This document shows positions 7,194 through 15,548 of a stretch of 35,276 bases of DNA, in pieces. The first letter of the stretch is position 1; each line of letters begins with the position of its first letter. This stretch comes from Nocardioidaceae bacterium (lineage in GTDB: Bacteria; Actinomycetota; Actinomycetes; Propionibacteriales; Nocardioidaceae), in NCBI GenBank assembly GCA_030447585.1, contig JAUJOO010000005.1:1-35276 (forward strand), read 5' to 3'. The notes under the pieces were generated by a model. That model did no database searches. It had not been told where the DNA came from and was given only the letters and a program-made list of their open reading frames with translations. The position numbers were made by a program, and so were the translations under genes.

Positions 7194-8141
7194 ATGCGGT
7201 ATCGAACGCTGGGAAAGACCGGGCTCGAGGTCTCTGAGGTGAGCCTGGGGTTGTGGGCGGTGGGAGGGGACGCGTGGGGGCCGGTCCAGGACGAGGAGTC
7301 CCTGGCCGCCATGCGTGCGGCCTTTGACGCAGGCGTCAACTTCTTCGATACCGCCGATGTCTACGGCCGGGGTCACTCTGAGGAGCTGCTCGGCAGGTTC
7401 TTGACAGACGTCGGTCGGGAGAACGTGTACGTCGCCAGCAAGGTGGGGCTGTGGCGGGGCCGTCAGCCGAACCCCTACGTGGACGAGCAGATGGTGATTG
7501 AGGACTGTGAGGCCAGTCTTGGTCGCCTTGGTGTCGACTACCTCGACGTCTATCAGGACCACGTGTGGTGGGATGAGAACACCGAGGTGTTCGCCGGGGC
7601 GCTGCAACGTCTCAAGGAGCAGGGCAAGGTGCGGTTCGTTGGGTTGTCTGCCAACAATCACGACTACGTCCGGCATTTCGATGATGCCATTGGTGGGATG
7701 GACACCCTCCAGCTCGACTACAGCATGCTCAACCGGGAGCCGGAGAACCGGACGCTTCCGTACTGTCAGGAGCACGGCATCGGGGTGATCGTGCGGGGAC
7801 CGTTGGCCATGGGGAAGCTGACCGGCAAGTTCACGGCTGACACCGAGTTCGAGGAGGGCGACATTCGGCGGGACTGGGTGCAGGAGGACGGGCGGGCGGC
7901 GTACCTGGCGGACCTCGAGGTGGTTGAGCGGCTGAGGTTCCTCGCCGAGGGCCGCACCATGGCTCAAGCCGCGTTGGCCTACGTGCTCGCACATCCGGCG
8001 GTCTCCGCCACGATTCCTGGTGCCAAACGGCCGAGCCAGGTCGAAGACAACGTCGCCGCTGCTGGGCGTTTGCTGACCGAGGAGGAGCTCGAGCGCGCCC
8101 GGGACGTGCTCGCAGGCTCCTCCACCGCGCCTGGTGAGTGA
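7194..8141 (+). CDS. Aldo/keto reductase
   Basis: This 315-residue NAD(P)H-dependent (alpha/beta)8-barrel reductase is close to normal family length. The catalytic tetrad is visible: Asp52 in FFDTADVYG, Tyr57, Lys83 in VYVASKVG, and His123 in VYQDHVWW. The cofactor-binding C-terminal loop appears as TIPGAKRPSQVEDN. The start MRYRTLGKTGLEVSEVSLG is canonical for the family and sits behind ggagga five bases upstream. Members reduce aldehydes, ketones or sugars; the substrate here is not predictable. The gene is alone in its direction and converges with the SDR gene 52 bp downstream, so the pair is not an operon. Confidence 0.93.
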   Translation: MRYRTLGKTGLEVSEVSLGLWAVGGDAWGPVQDEESLAAMRAAFDAGVNFFDTADVYGRGHSEELLGRFLTDVGRENVYVASKVGLWRGRQPNPYVDEQMVIEDCEASLGRLGVDYLDVYQDHVWWDENTEVFAGALQRLKEQGKVRFVGLSANNHDYVRHFDDAIGGMDTLQLDYSMLNREPENRTLPYCQEHGIGVIVRGPLAMGKLTGKFTADTEFEEGDIRRDWVQEDGRAAYLADLEVVERLRFLAEGRTMAQAALAYVLAHPAVSATIPGAKRPSQVEDNVAAAGRLLTEEELERARDVLAGSSTAPGE

Positions 8142-8193
8142 CGTTCCCACAGACATGCACTTACATGCCGATCTGCCAAAGCGGTCCGCTGAG

Positions 8194-8949
8194 TCAGGGC
8201 CAGCCGTGCTCGCGCAGCGGTGTGACGGTGACCTCGTTGAGCACGGGTTGACCTGGCGTTGTGGCCATCCAGACGATCAGGTCCGCCACGGTGGCGGGAT
8301 CAAGGGCGTCAGCTGGGTCGGCGTCTTCGGGGCCTGCCGGTTCCCGTCGCTGCTCGGGATCGAACGTTCCCCAATTGGTGGCCATCGCACCGGGATACAG
8401 CACGCAAACCCGGATGCCATCCCCCCGACCCTCGGCGGCAAGGCTCTGAGTGAGGCCGGACAGAGCGAACTTGGTGGAGCAGTACGCGGAGGCGTTCGCC
8501 CATCCTCGTCGACCGGCCACTGAGGAGATGTTGACGATGAGTCCGCCGCCACTGGCTCGCATGCGGGGAATGACGGAGCGCGCCAGCGCGAAGGGGGCCG
8601 TCAAGTTGACAGCAACCACGCGATTCCACTCGTCCAGACCAAGGTCCTCAGCGGGGCCAGGGACGTCAGTGCCGGCCGCGTTGACGAGTGCGCCGATGCC
8701 GCCAAGCTGGGATGCTGCGGCGTCTACGAGATCGGACAGTGCTGCGGTGTTGGACAGGTCGGCGTGGAGCGGGACCGCGTGCGCCTTGCGGGCTTGCACC
8801 TCGGCGGTCACCTGACCCAGGGACTCCTCGCTGCGACCGACGAGGGCCACCGGAATCCCGTGGGCGGCGAACTGCAGCGCCACAGCACGACCCAACCCAC
8901 TGGTTGCTCCGGTGACTAAGACGCCACTGTCGGGGCCGAGGACTGTCAT
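8194..8949 (-). CDS. Short-chain dehydrogenase/reductase
   Basis: A classical 251-residue SDR. The Rossmann dinucleotide motif TGATSGLG is near residues 13-20, followed by VALVGRS and then HADLSN. The NAG-equivalent is NAAGTDV, the catalytic Ser is in VNISSVAG, and the active-site Y-x-x-x-K is in SAYCSTKFALSG, followed by YPGAMATNW. Arg after the second strand (VGRS) favours NADP. The frame is open upstream to 9213, but that extension has no family similarity. ATG 8949 (MTVLGPDSGVLVTG) fits the SDR N-terminus, although the ribosome binding site is weak. Substrate is unknown, and no pathway partner is adjacent. Confidence 0.9.
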   Translation of the reverse strand: MTVLGPDSGVLVTGATSGLGRAVALQFAAHGIPVALVGRSEESLGQVTAEVQARKAHAVPLHADLSNTAALSDLVDAAASQLGGIGALVNAAGTDVPGPAEDLGLDEWNRVVAVNLTAPFALARSVIPRMRASGGGLIVNISSVAGRRGWANASAYCSTKFALSGLTQSLAAEGRGDGIRVCVLYPGAMATNWGTFDPEQRREPAGPEDADPADALDPATVADLIVWMATTPGQPVLNEVTVTPLREHGWP

Positions 8950-9424
8950 TTCGCCACTGTGCCCCCACGGAAGTCCGGCAAACGCACCAATGTCTTCCTC
9001 AGATAGCCCGCGCTGCGGCCGTTCGCACGGCCAATGCGCGGGCAACTCAGCGTGGCGCCAGCCTCGCCAGCGACGATGCGCTGAAATGGGTTGGAAGGGA
9101 AGGGGAAGTCGATGCTTTCCCGAGAGCGCAGCAGGCCGAATGGAGCGGGCAGGTCGGCGGCTCGTTATGGGCGGTGACGCCGCTGCGTCAGCCGGGGCTT
9201 CCGGAAGAGACATCCGCCGATCAAACGACTAGATCGAAGGAGCAGCGTGGCCCAGTGGCGGTGGCCATCTTGGCGTCGCAAGTGATTAGTGGCTGTCGAG
9301 ACGTTCGGCCAAGGCGACGTACGCGGCGTCATAGGCCCGCTCGGCGACCGCCGCCCGACGCGGATCATCGGAGGCATAGAAGGCGGCCAGGATCGAGGCA
9401 GCGACGCCCCCGCGAACCTCCGAC
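8950..9424. other. Intergenic region between SDR and kptA, with a gene tail
   Basis: Apart from the minus-strand fragment at 9286-9435, I see no supportable gene in these 475 bp. The plus strand has a good ribosome binding site (gaaggag, 9236-9242) before GTG 9247, but that frame stops after 12 codons. It may be a truncated gene start. Confidence 0.35.
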
Positions 9425-9435
9425 TCAGGAGCGCC
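9286..9435 (-). pseudogene. Orphan C-terminal tail of an unrecognised gene
   Basis: Immediately after kptA, in a different frame, the minus strand reads ESEVRGGVAASILAAFYASD, then DPRRAAVAERAYDAAYVALA, ending at TAA 9286. Composition and codon use are clearly protein-like and the helix looks amphipathic. Upstream this frame enters the kptA coding sequence, where its translation is Trp/Arg/Ser-rich shadow. No in-frame start lies between the kptA end and the segment. It is probably the remaining tail of a gene truncated by rearrangement. I do not recognise the family. Confidence 0.4.
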
Positions 9436-9997
9436 GGCGGAGGTAGTTCGGCGGCACCCGGTCGGTGAGCCAGACGCCGTTGCCAGCCAAGAAGAAGAGA
9501 TAGCCGGCTGCGGCCATCGCGGCTGCGTCGATCTCGAGCACCACCACGGCACCGCGGCGACGCGAGCCGACCTGACGGGCGGTGGCCTCGTCGACCGAGA
9601 GATGTACGTGATGCCGCGACCGGCGCGAGAGCCCTTCGGACGAAATGTCCTCGAGTGCAGCGGCCGTCGTGCCGTGGAACAACGTCGCGGGCGGTAGCTC
9701 CGGCATCAAGCCGAGGTCAACCGGCACGGAGTGGCCCTGGTGGGCGCGGATCCGGTTCCCAGACTCGTCGTAGGCGAACCTTCGTTTCCCTGGGGCGTTC
9801 ATCACCGCATCTAGTTGTGTGCGGGAGATCGGACGCCCGTGCCGTGCCAGAGCATCCAGCAGCTCGTCGACGTCCACCCAGCCGGAGTCGTCCAGTGCGA
9901 TACCGATCGACGCTGGGTTATGTCGCAGGACGTACGCCAACCGCTTGCTGACCGCGACCGATGACTTCAGGGCCGAGTCGTCGCGGCGTCTCGTCAT
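9425..9997 (-). CDS. kptA: RNA 2'-phosphotransferase (Tpt1/KptA family)
   Basis: The 190-residue product has the two-lobed Tpt1/KptA structure. The N-terminal winged-helix lobe is SKRLAYVLRHNPASIGIALD, then GWVDVDELLDAL; it contributes the catalytic Arg-His of LRH. The ADP-ribosyltransferase-like lobe has HQGHSVPVDLG, ATLFHGT, a GLSRRSRHHVHLS segment and a late VWLTDRVPPNYL. These enzymes transfer an internal 2'-phosphate from RNA to NAD, giving ADP-ribose 1''-2''-cyclic phosphate. Bacteria lack the tRNA-splicing route that produces 2'-phosphate junctions, so the physiological substrate is unclear; repair or ADP-ribosylation roles have been proposed. ATG 9997 gives the usual length. The gene diverges from the GlsB gene across 223 bp. 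Confidence 0.93.
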   Translation of the reverse strand: MTRRRDDSALKSSVAVSKRLAYVLRHNPASIGIALDDSGWVDVDELLDALARHGRPISRTQLDAVMNAPGKRRFAYDESGNRIRAHQGHSVPVDLGLMPELPPATLFHGTTAAALEDISSEGLSRRSRHHVHLSVDEATARQVGSRRRGAVVVLEIDAAAMAAAGYLFFLAGNGVWLTDRVPPNYLRRRS

Positions 9998-10220
9998 GGG
10001 CGACCACGCATGCCTGCGATCCTAAGGCGAAGCCAGCGGGCCGTCGTTTGACGTCGGCGCTGGCGAAGTACGCGAACGGTGGCGCACCCGGGTGACACTG
10101 CGCGGCCCGAGCTGTAGGCCCGGGTCGCCGGCTCCTGTTGCGGCCCCGGTGTCCAGATGGAAAACTCAGCAGGCACGGCAGACACCGTGCCACCTCGAGA
10201 CGTTTCACGAAGGGACGCCC

Positions 10221-10499
10221 ATGCTCGGCCTCATCATTGGTTCCATCTTCTTCGGGATCATCCTCGGGCCGCTGGCCCGACTGATCCTGCCCGGCAGGCA
10301 GGCGATCGGAATCGCCTGGACCATCGGCGCAGGGTTCCTCGGCGCACTGGTCGGCGGGCTCATCGCCAACGCTATCGGCCTCGCGGACATGAAGGATGAC
10401 ATCGACTGGACGCGCATCCTCATCCAGTTGATCTGTGCGGTCGTGGCGGTCGCGGCCGTCGCTGCCTGGAAGGGCAGCCAGAGCAGCGCCCGCCGCTGA
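10221..10499 (+). CDS. GlsB/YeaQ/YmgE-family membrane protein
   Basis: This 92-residue protein has three hydrophobic segments: LGLIIGSIFFGIILGPLARL, IAWTIGAGFLGALVGGLIAN and ILIQLICAVVAVAAVAAW. The pattern G-x-x-x-G-x-L-A-R is typical of the transglycosylase-associated/GlsB family. These small inner-membrane proteins are tied to general stress response in other bacteria, but a biochemical role is not established. The start is set by gaaggga six bases before ATG 10221; the frame is open further upstream without similarity. It converges with the desaturase 33 bp downstream. The 223-bp upstream space shared with kptA should hold its promoter, which I could not define. Confidence 0.88.
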   Translation: MLGLIIGSIFFGIILGPLARLILPGRQAIGIAWTIGAGFLGALVGGLIANAIGLADMKDDIDWTRILIQLICAVVAVAAVAAWKGSQSSARR

Positions 10500-10532
10500 C
10501 CTCGCCGGGGCGCCGCCTGCCGCGGCTCGTCG

Positions 10533-11597
10533 TCAGTCCCGGAGCTGCGACACCAGAGGGCAGGAGAACGGGTCGCGGGCGCGTAGCCCGACGTTGTTGA
10601 GGTAGTCGATGACTATGCCGTACGACTGGAACAGCCCCACTTCGTTGTAGTTGACCGCGTGTTCTGCGCAGTACTCACGCACCAGCGGCTGGACCCGCTT
10701 CAGGTTTGGTCGAGGCATGCTCGGGAACAGGTGGTGCTCGATCTGGTAGTTCAGCCCGCCCATCACGAAGTCGACAAAGACGCCCCCACGGACGTTGCGC
10801 GACATGAGCACCTGACGGCGAAGGAAGTCGATCTTCATCGTCGCCGGGACGATGGGCATCCCCTTGTGGTTGGGAGCGAACGACGCTCCCAGGCACAGTC
10901 CGAAGAGCCCCATCTGCAGCCCGATGAACGCGCTTGCCTTGCCTGGCGGCAGGAGGATCAGCAGGACGACGACATAGGTCACGAGGCGAACGAGAACCAT
11001 GGCGGCCTCTGCCCGCTGATGCGCGACAGCACCGGGGCGCAGGAGCGTCCGCACGCTCGCGATGTGCAGGTTCACACCTTCCAATGTCAACAACGGAAAG
11101 AACAGCCAGCCCTGATGCCGGGCGAACCAGCCGGCGAAGCCGGTGCGCTCTGCCACGATCTCGGGTGTGAACGCGATCGCGCCGGGTGCGATGTCGGGAT
11201 CGCGACCCACTTGGTTGGGGGCAGCGTGATGGCGGTTGTGCTTGTTCTTCCACCACCCGTAGCTCAGTCCCGCGAACACAGCCGAGAGCACCCGCGAGGT
11301 CCACTCGTTCCATCTGGCGGACGCGAATATCTGCTGATGGGCACCGTCATGCCCGAGGAACCCGAACTGGGTCACCACCACGCCCAACGCAGCGGCGAAA
11401 ATGAGCTGGAACCACGAGTTGCCCAGCATGAATACGCCAACCCAGATCCCGACGAACGCCGCAATCGCCAAAGTGATGCGGGTCCAGTAGTAGGCGTAGC
11501 GGCGGCGCAGGAGCCCACGCTCGCGCACCATCTTCGACAGATCGGTGTACAGGCTCACATGACGCTGACGCGCGTCCAGCACTTGATCGGTGGTCAT
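10533..11597 (-). CDS. Membrane fatty-acid desaturase
   Basis: This 354-residue integral-membrane di-iron desaturase introduces a double bond into acyl chains. All three His boxes are present: HDGAH near residue 82, HNRHH near 118 and Q-I-E-HH near 283. The Gln-started third box is typical of front-end/acyl-lipid and linoleoyl-CoA-type desaturases. Hydrophobic pairs flank the boxes (for example ITLAIAAFVGIWVGVFML and LVRLVTYVVVLLILLPPG). Electrons would come from a ferredoxin or reductase elsewhere, as none is adjacent. ATG 11597 (MTTDQVLDARQRH) is preferred over the longer frame to 11648 because aaagggg lies upstream and the extension has no family content. The downstream-facing SDR gene lies 125 bp upstream on the same strand. 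Confidence 0.93.
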   Translation of the reverse strand: MTTDQVLDARQRHVSLYTDLSKMVRERGLLRRRYAYYWTRITLAIAAFVGIWVGVFMLGNSWFQLIFAAALGVVVTQFGFLGHDGAHQQIFASARWNEWTSRVLSAVFAGLSYGWWKNKHNRHHAAPNQVGRDPDIAPGAIAFTPEIVAERTGFAGWFARHQGWLFFPLLTLEGVNLHIASVRTLLRPGAVAHQRAEAAMVLVRLVTYVVVLLILLPPGKASAFIGLQMGLFGLCLGASFAPNHKGMPIVPATMKIDFLRRQVLMSRNVRGGVFVDFVMGGLNYQIEHHLFPSMPRPNLKRVQPLVREYCAEHAVNYNEVGLFQSYGIVIDYLNNVGLRARDPFSCPLVSQLRD

Positions 11598-11721
11598 GGA
11601 GAGGGGAACCCCTTTCGGGCCGTTCCGGAACGAGGAGCCCGGGGTCAAGGGGAACGTGACGCGCGAAGTAACTCCATCATGCCGGACGGGACAAGTGCCC
11701 GGCCGGAGCGCAGTTGAAACC

Positions 11722-12540
11722 TCAGCCTCGGCCGGAGCCTGGCTTGGTCAAGCGGCCTTGTACGGCGGCCACCAGCCGATCAGGCAACAGCTGGCCGGCT
11801 GCAGTCTGCAGCTTGTTCAGCCTCGAGGCCGCCACCACGTGGTCCTTGCCGGCCAGCAGAGCCTCAACACCGCGGCGTGCGACGTCGGCGGGGTCATCCT
11901 TGGGAGCGGAGGCGATCCTGGTGTCCTCCATATTGGCTCGCTCGAAGAAGTTGGTGTCTGTCGGACCGGGCATCAAGGAGGTCACGGTGACACCGGTGTC
12001 CTTGAGCTCGACTCGGATCGCCTCGGCGAAGGAGTGCACAAACGCCTTCGACGCAGCGTACGTCGCGTGGTAGGGGCCGGGCATGGTGGAGGCGATCGAT
12101 GCGGTGAACAGCAGCTTTCCTTCCCCCTCCTTCACCATGTCACGGGTCAGCAGTTTCGCCAGATGAACTGTGGAGGCCACGTTGAGCGCCACGAGGCGCA
12201 GGTCCGCATTCACGTCGGTCTCATGGAACCGCCCACCGACGGCTACCCCCGCATTCAGGGCCGCCGCAGTAACCGCCCGGCCAGAGCCGGCTGCTACGGC
12301 GTAGAGCTGTGCGACGCCGTCTGAGGTGGCGAGATCCACTTGCTGGGCAACGGCTTCGCAGCCGGCGACGCTCAGCTCGCGGGCGGCCTCATGAACGGCC
12401 TCGTCCTCGGCGGCGACCAACAGGTCGTAACCCTTGCGGGCGAACTCGCGGGCAAGCTCCAGGCCGATCCCACTGGAGGCGCCTGTCACCAGGGCGAGCG
12501 GTCGCGGCTGCGACGGGTTGGCTGTGTTCTCGTACGTCAT
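11722..12540 (-). CDS. Short-chain dehydrogenase/reductase
   Basis: This classical SDR of 272 residues has the cofactor motif TGASSGIG near residues 20-27, DLAT after the third strand, and an N-A-G motif in LNAGVAVGG. The catalytic Ser is in LLFTASIAS and the Y-x-x-x-K in ATYAASKAFVHSF, followed by PGPTDTNFF. The layout resembles the DltE/YqjQ-like group, which often acts on acyl or hydroxyl groups of lipids, but the substrate cannot be named. It precedes the desaturase by 125 bp on the same strand and could be co-transcribed with it. ATG 12540 gives a normal N-terminus; 108 bp separate it from the divergent small helical gene. Confidence 0.92.
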   Translation of the reverse strand: MTYENTANPSQPRPLALVTGASSGIGLELAREFARKGYDLLVAAEDEAVHEAARELSVAGCEAVAQQVDLATSDGVAQLYAVAAGSGRAVTAAALNAGVAVGGRFHETDVNADLRLVALNVASTVHLAKLLTRDMVKEGEGKLLFTASIASTMPGPYHATYAASKAFVHSFAEAIRVELKDTGVTVTSLMPGPTDTNFFERANMEDTRIASAPKDDPADVARRGVEALLAGKDHVVAASRLNKLQTAAGQLLPDRLVAAVQGRLTKPGSGRG

Positions 12541-12648
12541 GCGTCAGGCATACCCGAGCCGCTGCGTCAACAAACGGCCACCAGCACGTTTTGGGCGCTT
12601 GAGCACGGGTATCGGACGGACGGCTGCCAACCATTCGAAGGAGATTCC

Positions 12649-12888
12649 ATGTCCAACGGTGAAACCGGCTTCGACGACGTCAAGTTCGACCTGATCTCGG
12701 TCCAGTACCACTCGCTCAAGGCGGGCCACAACTACGGGCAATACATCCGTGACGCAGAGGACGCGGGCAACGACGACATCGCAGGCTTCTTCCGTCGAGT
12801 GATGCAGGAGGACTCCGAGCGAGCAGCCCAGTGTCACGACTTCCTCAAGCAGCTCGGAGACGAGAACACCGGTCCCGCTCCGAGCTGA
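12649..12888 (+). CDS. Small helical protein, ferritin-like hairpin
   Basis: This 79-residue soluble protein appears all-helical. One helix spans DLISVQYHSLKAGHNYGQYIR, a turn with DAEDAGNDDIA follows, and a second helix is GFFRRVMQEDSERAAQCHDF. I have seen similar actinobacterial proteins (YDL-x-S-V-x-YH-x-L motif) annotated as hypothetical. The spacing of Tyr, His and Glu along two helices recalls half of a ferritin-like four-helix bundle that would need to dimerise. Metal binding is inference. The start is clear: gaaggag is six bases before ATG 12649, while the frame is open much further upstream as a shadow of the SDR gene. It converges with the coiled-coil gene. Confidence 0.8.
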   Translation: MSNGETGFDDVKFDLISVQYHSLKAGHNYGQYIRDAEDAGNDDIAGFFRRVMQEDSERAAQCHDFLKQLGDENTGPAPS

Positions 12889-12939
12889 CCAGCTTGCAGA
12901 CGGGTCCCTCGCGCCGCGACTAGGTCGACGTTCGGGGTG

Positions 12940-13809
12940 TCAGCCCGGCTCGGCGAGCTCCTGGAGACGCCGGTGAGCCGTGCCGCGGCTCTCGGTCGCC
13001 GCCTCCGACGCCCGCTGAGCTGCCTGCAGCTGGTCGTGCGCGGCCTGCTCAGCCGTACGCCGTTCGTCCAGCGCGCCCATCGTCTCCGCGAGCTGGCTCT
13101 GCAGCAGGTCGACGGCGGCGACCGTCTCCTCGCGCCGCTGCGTGGCCTCGCGCAGCTCCCGTTCGGCGGCAGCCTGCGCGGCTCGAGCGGCGCGTTCGTC
13201 CTTCTCGGCAGCCTCGAGGTCATGCTCGGCTCGCCGTCTGGCATTGCGCCGGCGCCGTTCGTCCAGGTCACTGATGGTGCCTTCGCGACTCGACCTCTTC
13301 GTCGTACGCTCGGGGGAGGCTTCCGGTGCGCTCATGCTGCCGAACCCGGACACGCTGAGCGCCTCGGCGAGGTGCCCCGACGCGACCGCCTCAGCGCTCC
13401 CGGGGTCAGACAGCGTCGCCTCCAAGGTGGTGCGCAGAGCTTGAGCCACCTCGTCCGTGACGCGCGCCCCCACCTGCCGCGAAGCGATGGAGCGAGCTTG
13501 GTCGACCAGCGCGGAAACGAGTCGGTAGCGCTGCTGGGTCAGCTCGCGCAGCTCTTCAGCGCCAAGCTCTGCCATGACCTCGCGGAGCTCGCGACCGAGG
13601 TCGAGCAGCGCCTCCATCTCCGCCGGATGGTGGTGCACCAGCTGGTTGGCCAGCCACGCCGGTGTAGTCGGTCGACGTAGCGACCGGATCTGCTGTGCGA
13701 GCTGACGGTCACCGTGGCTACGTGCTTTCTTGGCCGCTTCGTTGCGTGCTGCGGTGAACTCGCCGGGGGGCAACCGGTACAGCTCGTCGGCGACAGCCTC
13801 GAGGTGCAT
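12940..13809 (-). CDS. Conserved coiled-coil protein of unknown function
   Basis: This 289-residue product has no signal peptide or membrane segment. Residues 1-150 form a helical N-terminal domain (MHLEAVADELYRLPPGEFTA, then a PTTPAWLANQLVHHHP motif). The actinobacterial family I recall shares this PAWLAN-type motif. After a Ser/Pro/Arg linker (about 160-180), residues 185-285 are a long Ala/Glu/Arg coiled coil. I cannot assign a function; DNA association is a guess based on size and charge. ATG 13809 is chosen over ATG 13833 because aaggac lies seven bases before it. It starts 20 bp after the DNA methyltransferase stop, so the two are probably co-transcribed. Confidence 0.82.
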   Translation of the reverse strand: MHLEAVADELYRLPPGEFTAARNEAAKKARSHGDRQLAQQIRSLRRPTTPAWLANQLVHHHPAEMEALLDLGRELREVMAELGAEELRELTQQRYRLVSALVDQARSIASRQVGARVTDEVAQALRTTLEATLSDPGSAEAVASGHLAEALSVSGFGSMSAPEASPERTTKRSSREGTISDLDERRRRNARRRAEHDLEAAEKDERAARAAQAAAERELREATQRREETVAAVDLLQSQLAETMGALDERRTAEQAAHDQLQAAQRASEAATESRGTAHRRLQELAEPG

Positions 13810-13829
13810 GTCAACGTCCTTCGTCCCCC

Positions 13830-14486
13830 TCATGATCGGTCCCTGTGTTGGAACACCAGGCAGTAGTCCCCGGTGATGCCCGGCGGCTGGCGGTCCCAGC
13901 AGACGAATGACTCCTGTCGAAGCACCAGGTGTTGGCGCACTGCCGTCGCCACATCCCAGGCGAGTGGTGTCATCACACCGTCGGCGACGATGTTCGCGAC
14001 GTTCAGGACGGCATAGCCGCCAGGGCGCAGCAGCGCCGCTACCTGTCGAAAGACGCTTCCGACCTGCTCCAGATAGGTGGCGTAGTGGGCGTCGTGAGTC
14101 GCGTAGGCGGTGAGCGGATTCTCTGGGTGGTCGTTCTCGGTCATGTAAGGCGGTGAGGTCAAGCAGAGGTCGAACGTTCCGCTCACCAGCTGTGACAGCT
14201 GTCGGGCGTCTCCGGTGATGACCTCGGCGTCAGCGCTGACCCGGCTGCTGATCTGCTCCGCTCGCTCCTGCATCAGTTCGACGCCGCAGGCGCGCCGGCC
14301 TAGGCGCTCGGCAACCACCAGGGTCGTGCCGTAGCCGGCGAACGGGTCGAGGACGCGCTCCCCGACCGAGGAGTACTCCTCTATCACTGCCTCGGCCAGC
14401 GACTCGGTGAAATGCACCACCTCCTGGCCGGCCGGTGGACGCTGTCCGGCCAGCTCGGACAGCCTCTGCAGGATGAAGGGTTCCAC
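13830..14486 (-). CDS. DNA methyltransferase (N4-cytosine/N6-adenine type), orphan
   Basis: This 218-residue amino-methyltransferase keeps two key signatures: the SAM-binding DPFAGYGTT (47-55) and the catalytic TSPPY (110-114), the form of motif IV that favours N4-cytosine or beta-class N6-adenine methylation. Acidic E70 (CGVEL) is placed to bind the SAM ribose and GDAR is motif III-like. The core is small, with little room for a separate target-recognition domain beyond the insert after SPPY (TENDHPENPLTAYATHDAHY). No endonuclease is adjacent, so this is an orphan enzyme or a modifier of another substrate. An RNA substrate is possible. It follows the PlsC gene by 21 bp on the same strand. 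Confidence 0.82.
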   Translation of the reverse strand: MEPFILQRLSELAGQRPPAGQEVVHFTESLAEAVIEEYSSVGERVLDPFAGYGTTLVVAERLGRRACGVELMQERAEQISSRVSADAEVITGDARQLSQLVSGTFDLCLTSPPYMTENDHPENPLTAYATHDAHYATYLEQVGSVFRQVAALLRPGGYAVLNVANIVADGVMTPLAWDVATAVRQHLVLRQESFVCWDRQPPGITGDYCLVFQHRDRS

Positions 14487-14507
14487 GCGCCCATTGTGGT
14501 GCTCGCG

Positions 14508-15548
14508 TCAACGAGTCGTGTCGCTCGCCTGCCGTGCCGTGATCCACCGGTCGATGTCGGCCCACCGCTCGAACAACCAGGCGAGCTGCTGTTGCTCATC
14601 CCGGGGGACCTGGTCGGCGTCGAAGAACCACCACCGCAGGGACAGGGTCTTCTCCTGGGGTATCTCTCGCCATCCGTCGCGAGGTGTGGACAGGTGCTCC
14701 AGACCCGTGTGGGCCACGAAGACGACGTCGGCGTGAGGCGCAGCCGACAGCGCCGCATGGACGCCCCCGGGACGCGGTGGAAGCACGTTGGGCATCGTCT
14801 CGGCCTGGTCCGCGTACGACGCATGGCCACGCTGCCGTAGCCGAGCTATTGCCCTGGTCCAGCGCTTGGGGGTGAAGTTGCCGCCTTCGGGGAAGATCAG
14901 CAGCGCATCCTCCGTGTCCAGGTCGGTGGCCAGCTTGGCGATGGTCGTCTCCACGTCCTCGCCGTCTCGCGGGTCCGGGTCGATGAAGCGCGACGGCAAG
15001 CGGTGGAAGTACACGTCCACGACGGGGTCCAGCTGCATCGTGGCCTTCATGACGACGCGCGGCTTGCGGAGGTGGTCACGGTTCATCAAGGTGTCGAGGA
15101 GAAGGAGACTGTCGCCAGGACCGGCGTGGCGGGCGAGCACGACCATGGAGTTCGTCGATCCCGGCACACCGTCGTCGAGAGGGCTCCAGGAGACCTCGTC
15201 CGTCTCGATCTGAAGCCGGAACAGCCACTCAGCTGCTCGGACAACTGTCCGCAAGGCAACGCGAAGAACGCCATAATGTGCGCGCTGGTAACGCTGCGTC
15301 CGCAGACGGGCACCAAAGCCGCTGGCCAGCCACAAGGCTGCCGCGGCGCCGAGAGCCACCAGCTCGACGACGAGCCCTACCACTGCGAAACCCAGCAGCC
15401 GTAGCCCTCTCAGCCGGCCGGGCAACCAGATGGACGCAACCGCGGCCACCACCGCAAGCAGGGGTAGCAGTAGTGCCGTCAGCGCGAAAGCGACGACAAG
15501 CACGACCGGTCCGACGAGCCGTCGGAGCCAGCGTGGCGGGATGTTCAC
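14508..15548 (-). CDS. PlsC-type 1-acylglycerol-3-phosphate acyltransferase
   Basis: This 346-residue membrane protein has two N-terminal hydrophobic segments (residues about 10-45 and 50-75) followed by a PlsC/LPLAT domain. The catalytic H-x4-D is in ARHAGPGDSLLL near residue 133. The phosphate-binding motif normally read as F-P-E-G-T-R appears as FPEGGNF, a Thr-to-Gly variant common in the large actinobacterial members. These enzymes move an acyl chain to lysophosphatidate or related acceptors at the inner membrane. GTG 15548 is chosen because it overlaps the patatin stop by 4 bp (gtga), a sign of translational coupling. The frame is open further upstream only as a shadow of the patatin gene. 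The acceptor could be a lysophospholipid or glycolipid. Confidence 0.88.
   Translation of the reverse strand: MNIPPRWLRRLVGPVVLVVAFALTALLLPLLAVVAAVASIWLPGRLRGLRLLGFAVVGLVVELVALGAAAALWLASGFGARLRTQRYQRAHYGVLRVALRTVVRAAEWLFRLQIETDEVSWSPLDDGVPGSTNSMVVLARHAGPGDSLLLLDTLMNRDHLRKPRVVMKATMQLDPVVDVYFHRLPSRFIDPDPRDGEDVETTIAKLATDLDTEDALLIFPEGGNFTPKRWTRAIARLRQRGHASYADQAETMPNVLPPRPGGVHAALSAAPHADVVFVAHTGLEHLSTPRDGWREIPQEKTLSLRWWFFDADQVPRDEQQQLAWLFERWADIDRWITARQASDTTR

Noticed and set aside
9236-9283. Strong ribosome binding site and GTG start of a short plus-strand ORF
   Set aside because: The frame is only 12 codons long and matches no known leader peptide; kept only as a possible truncated start.
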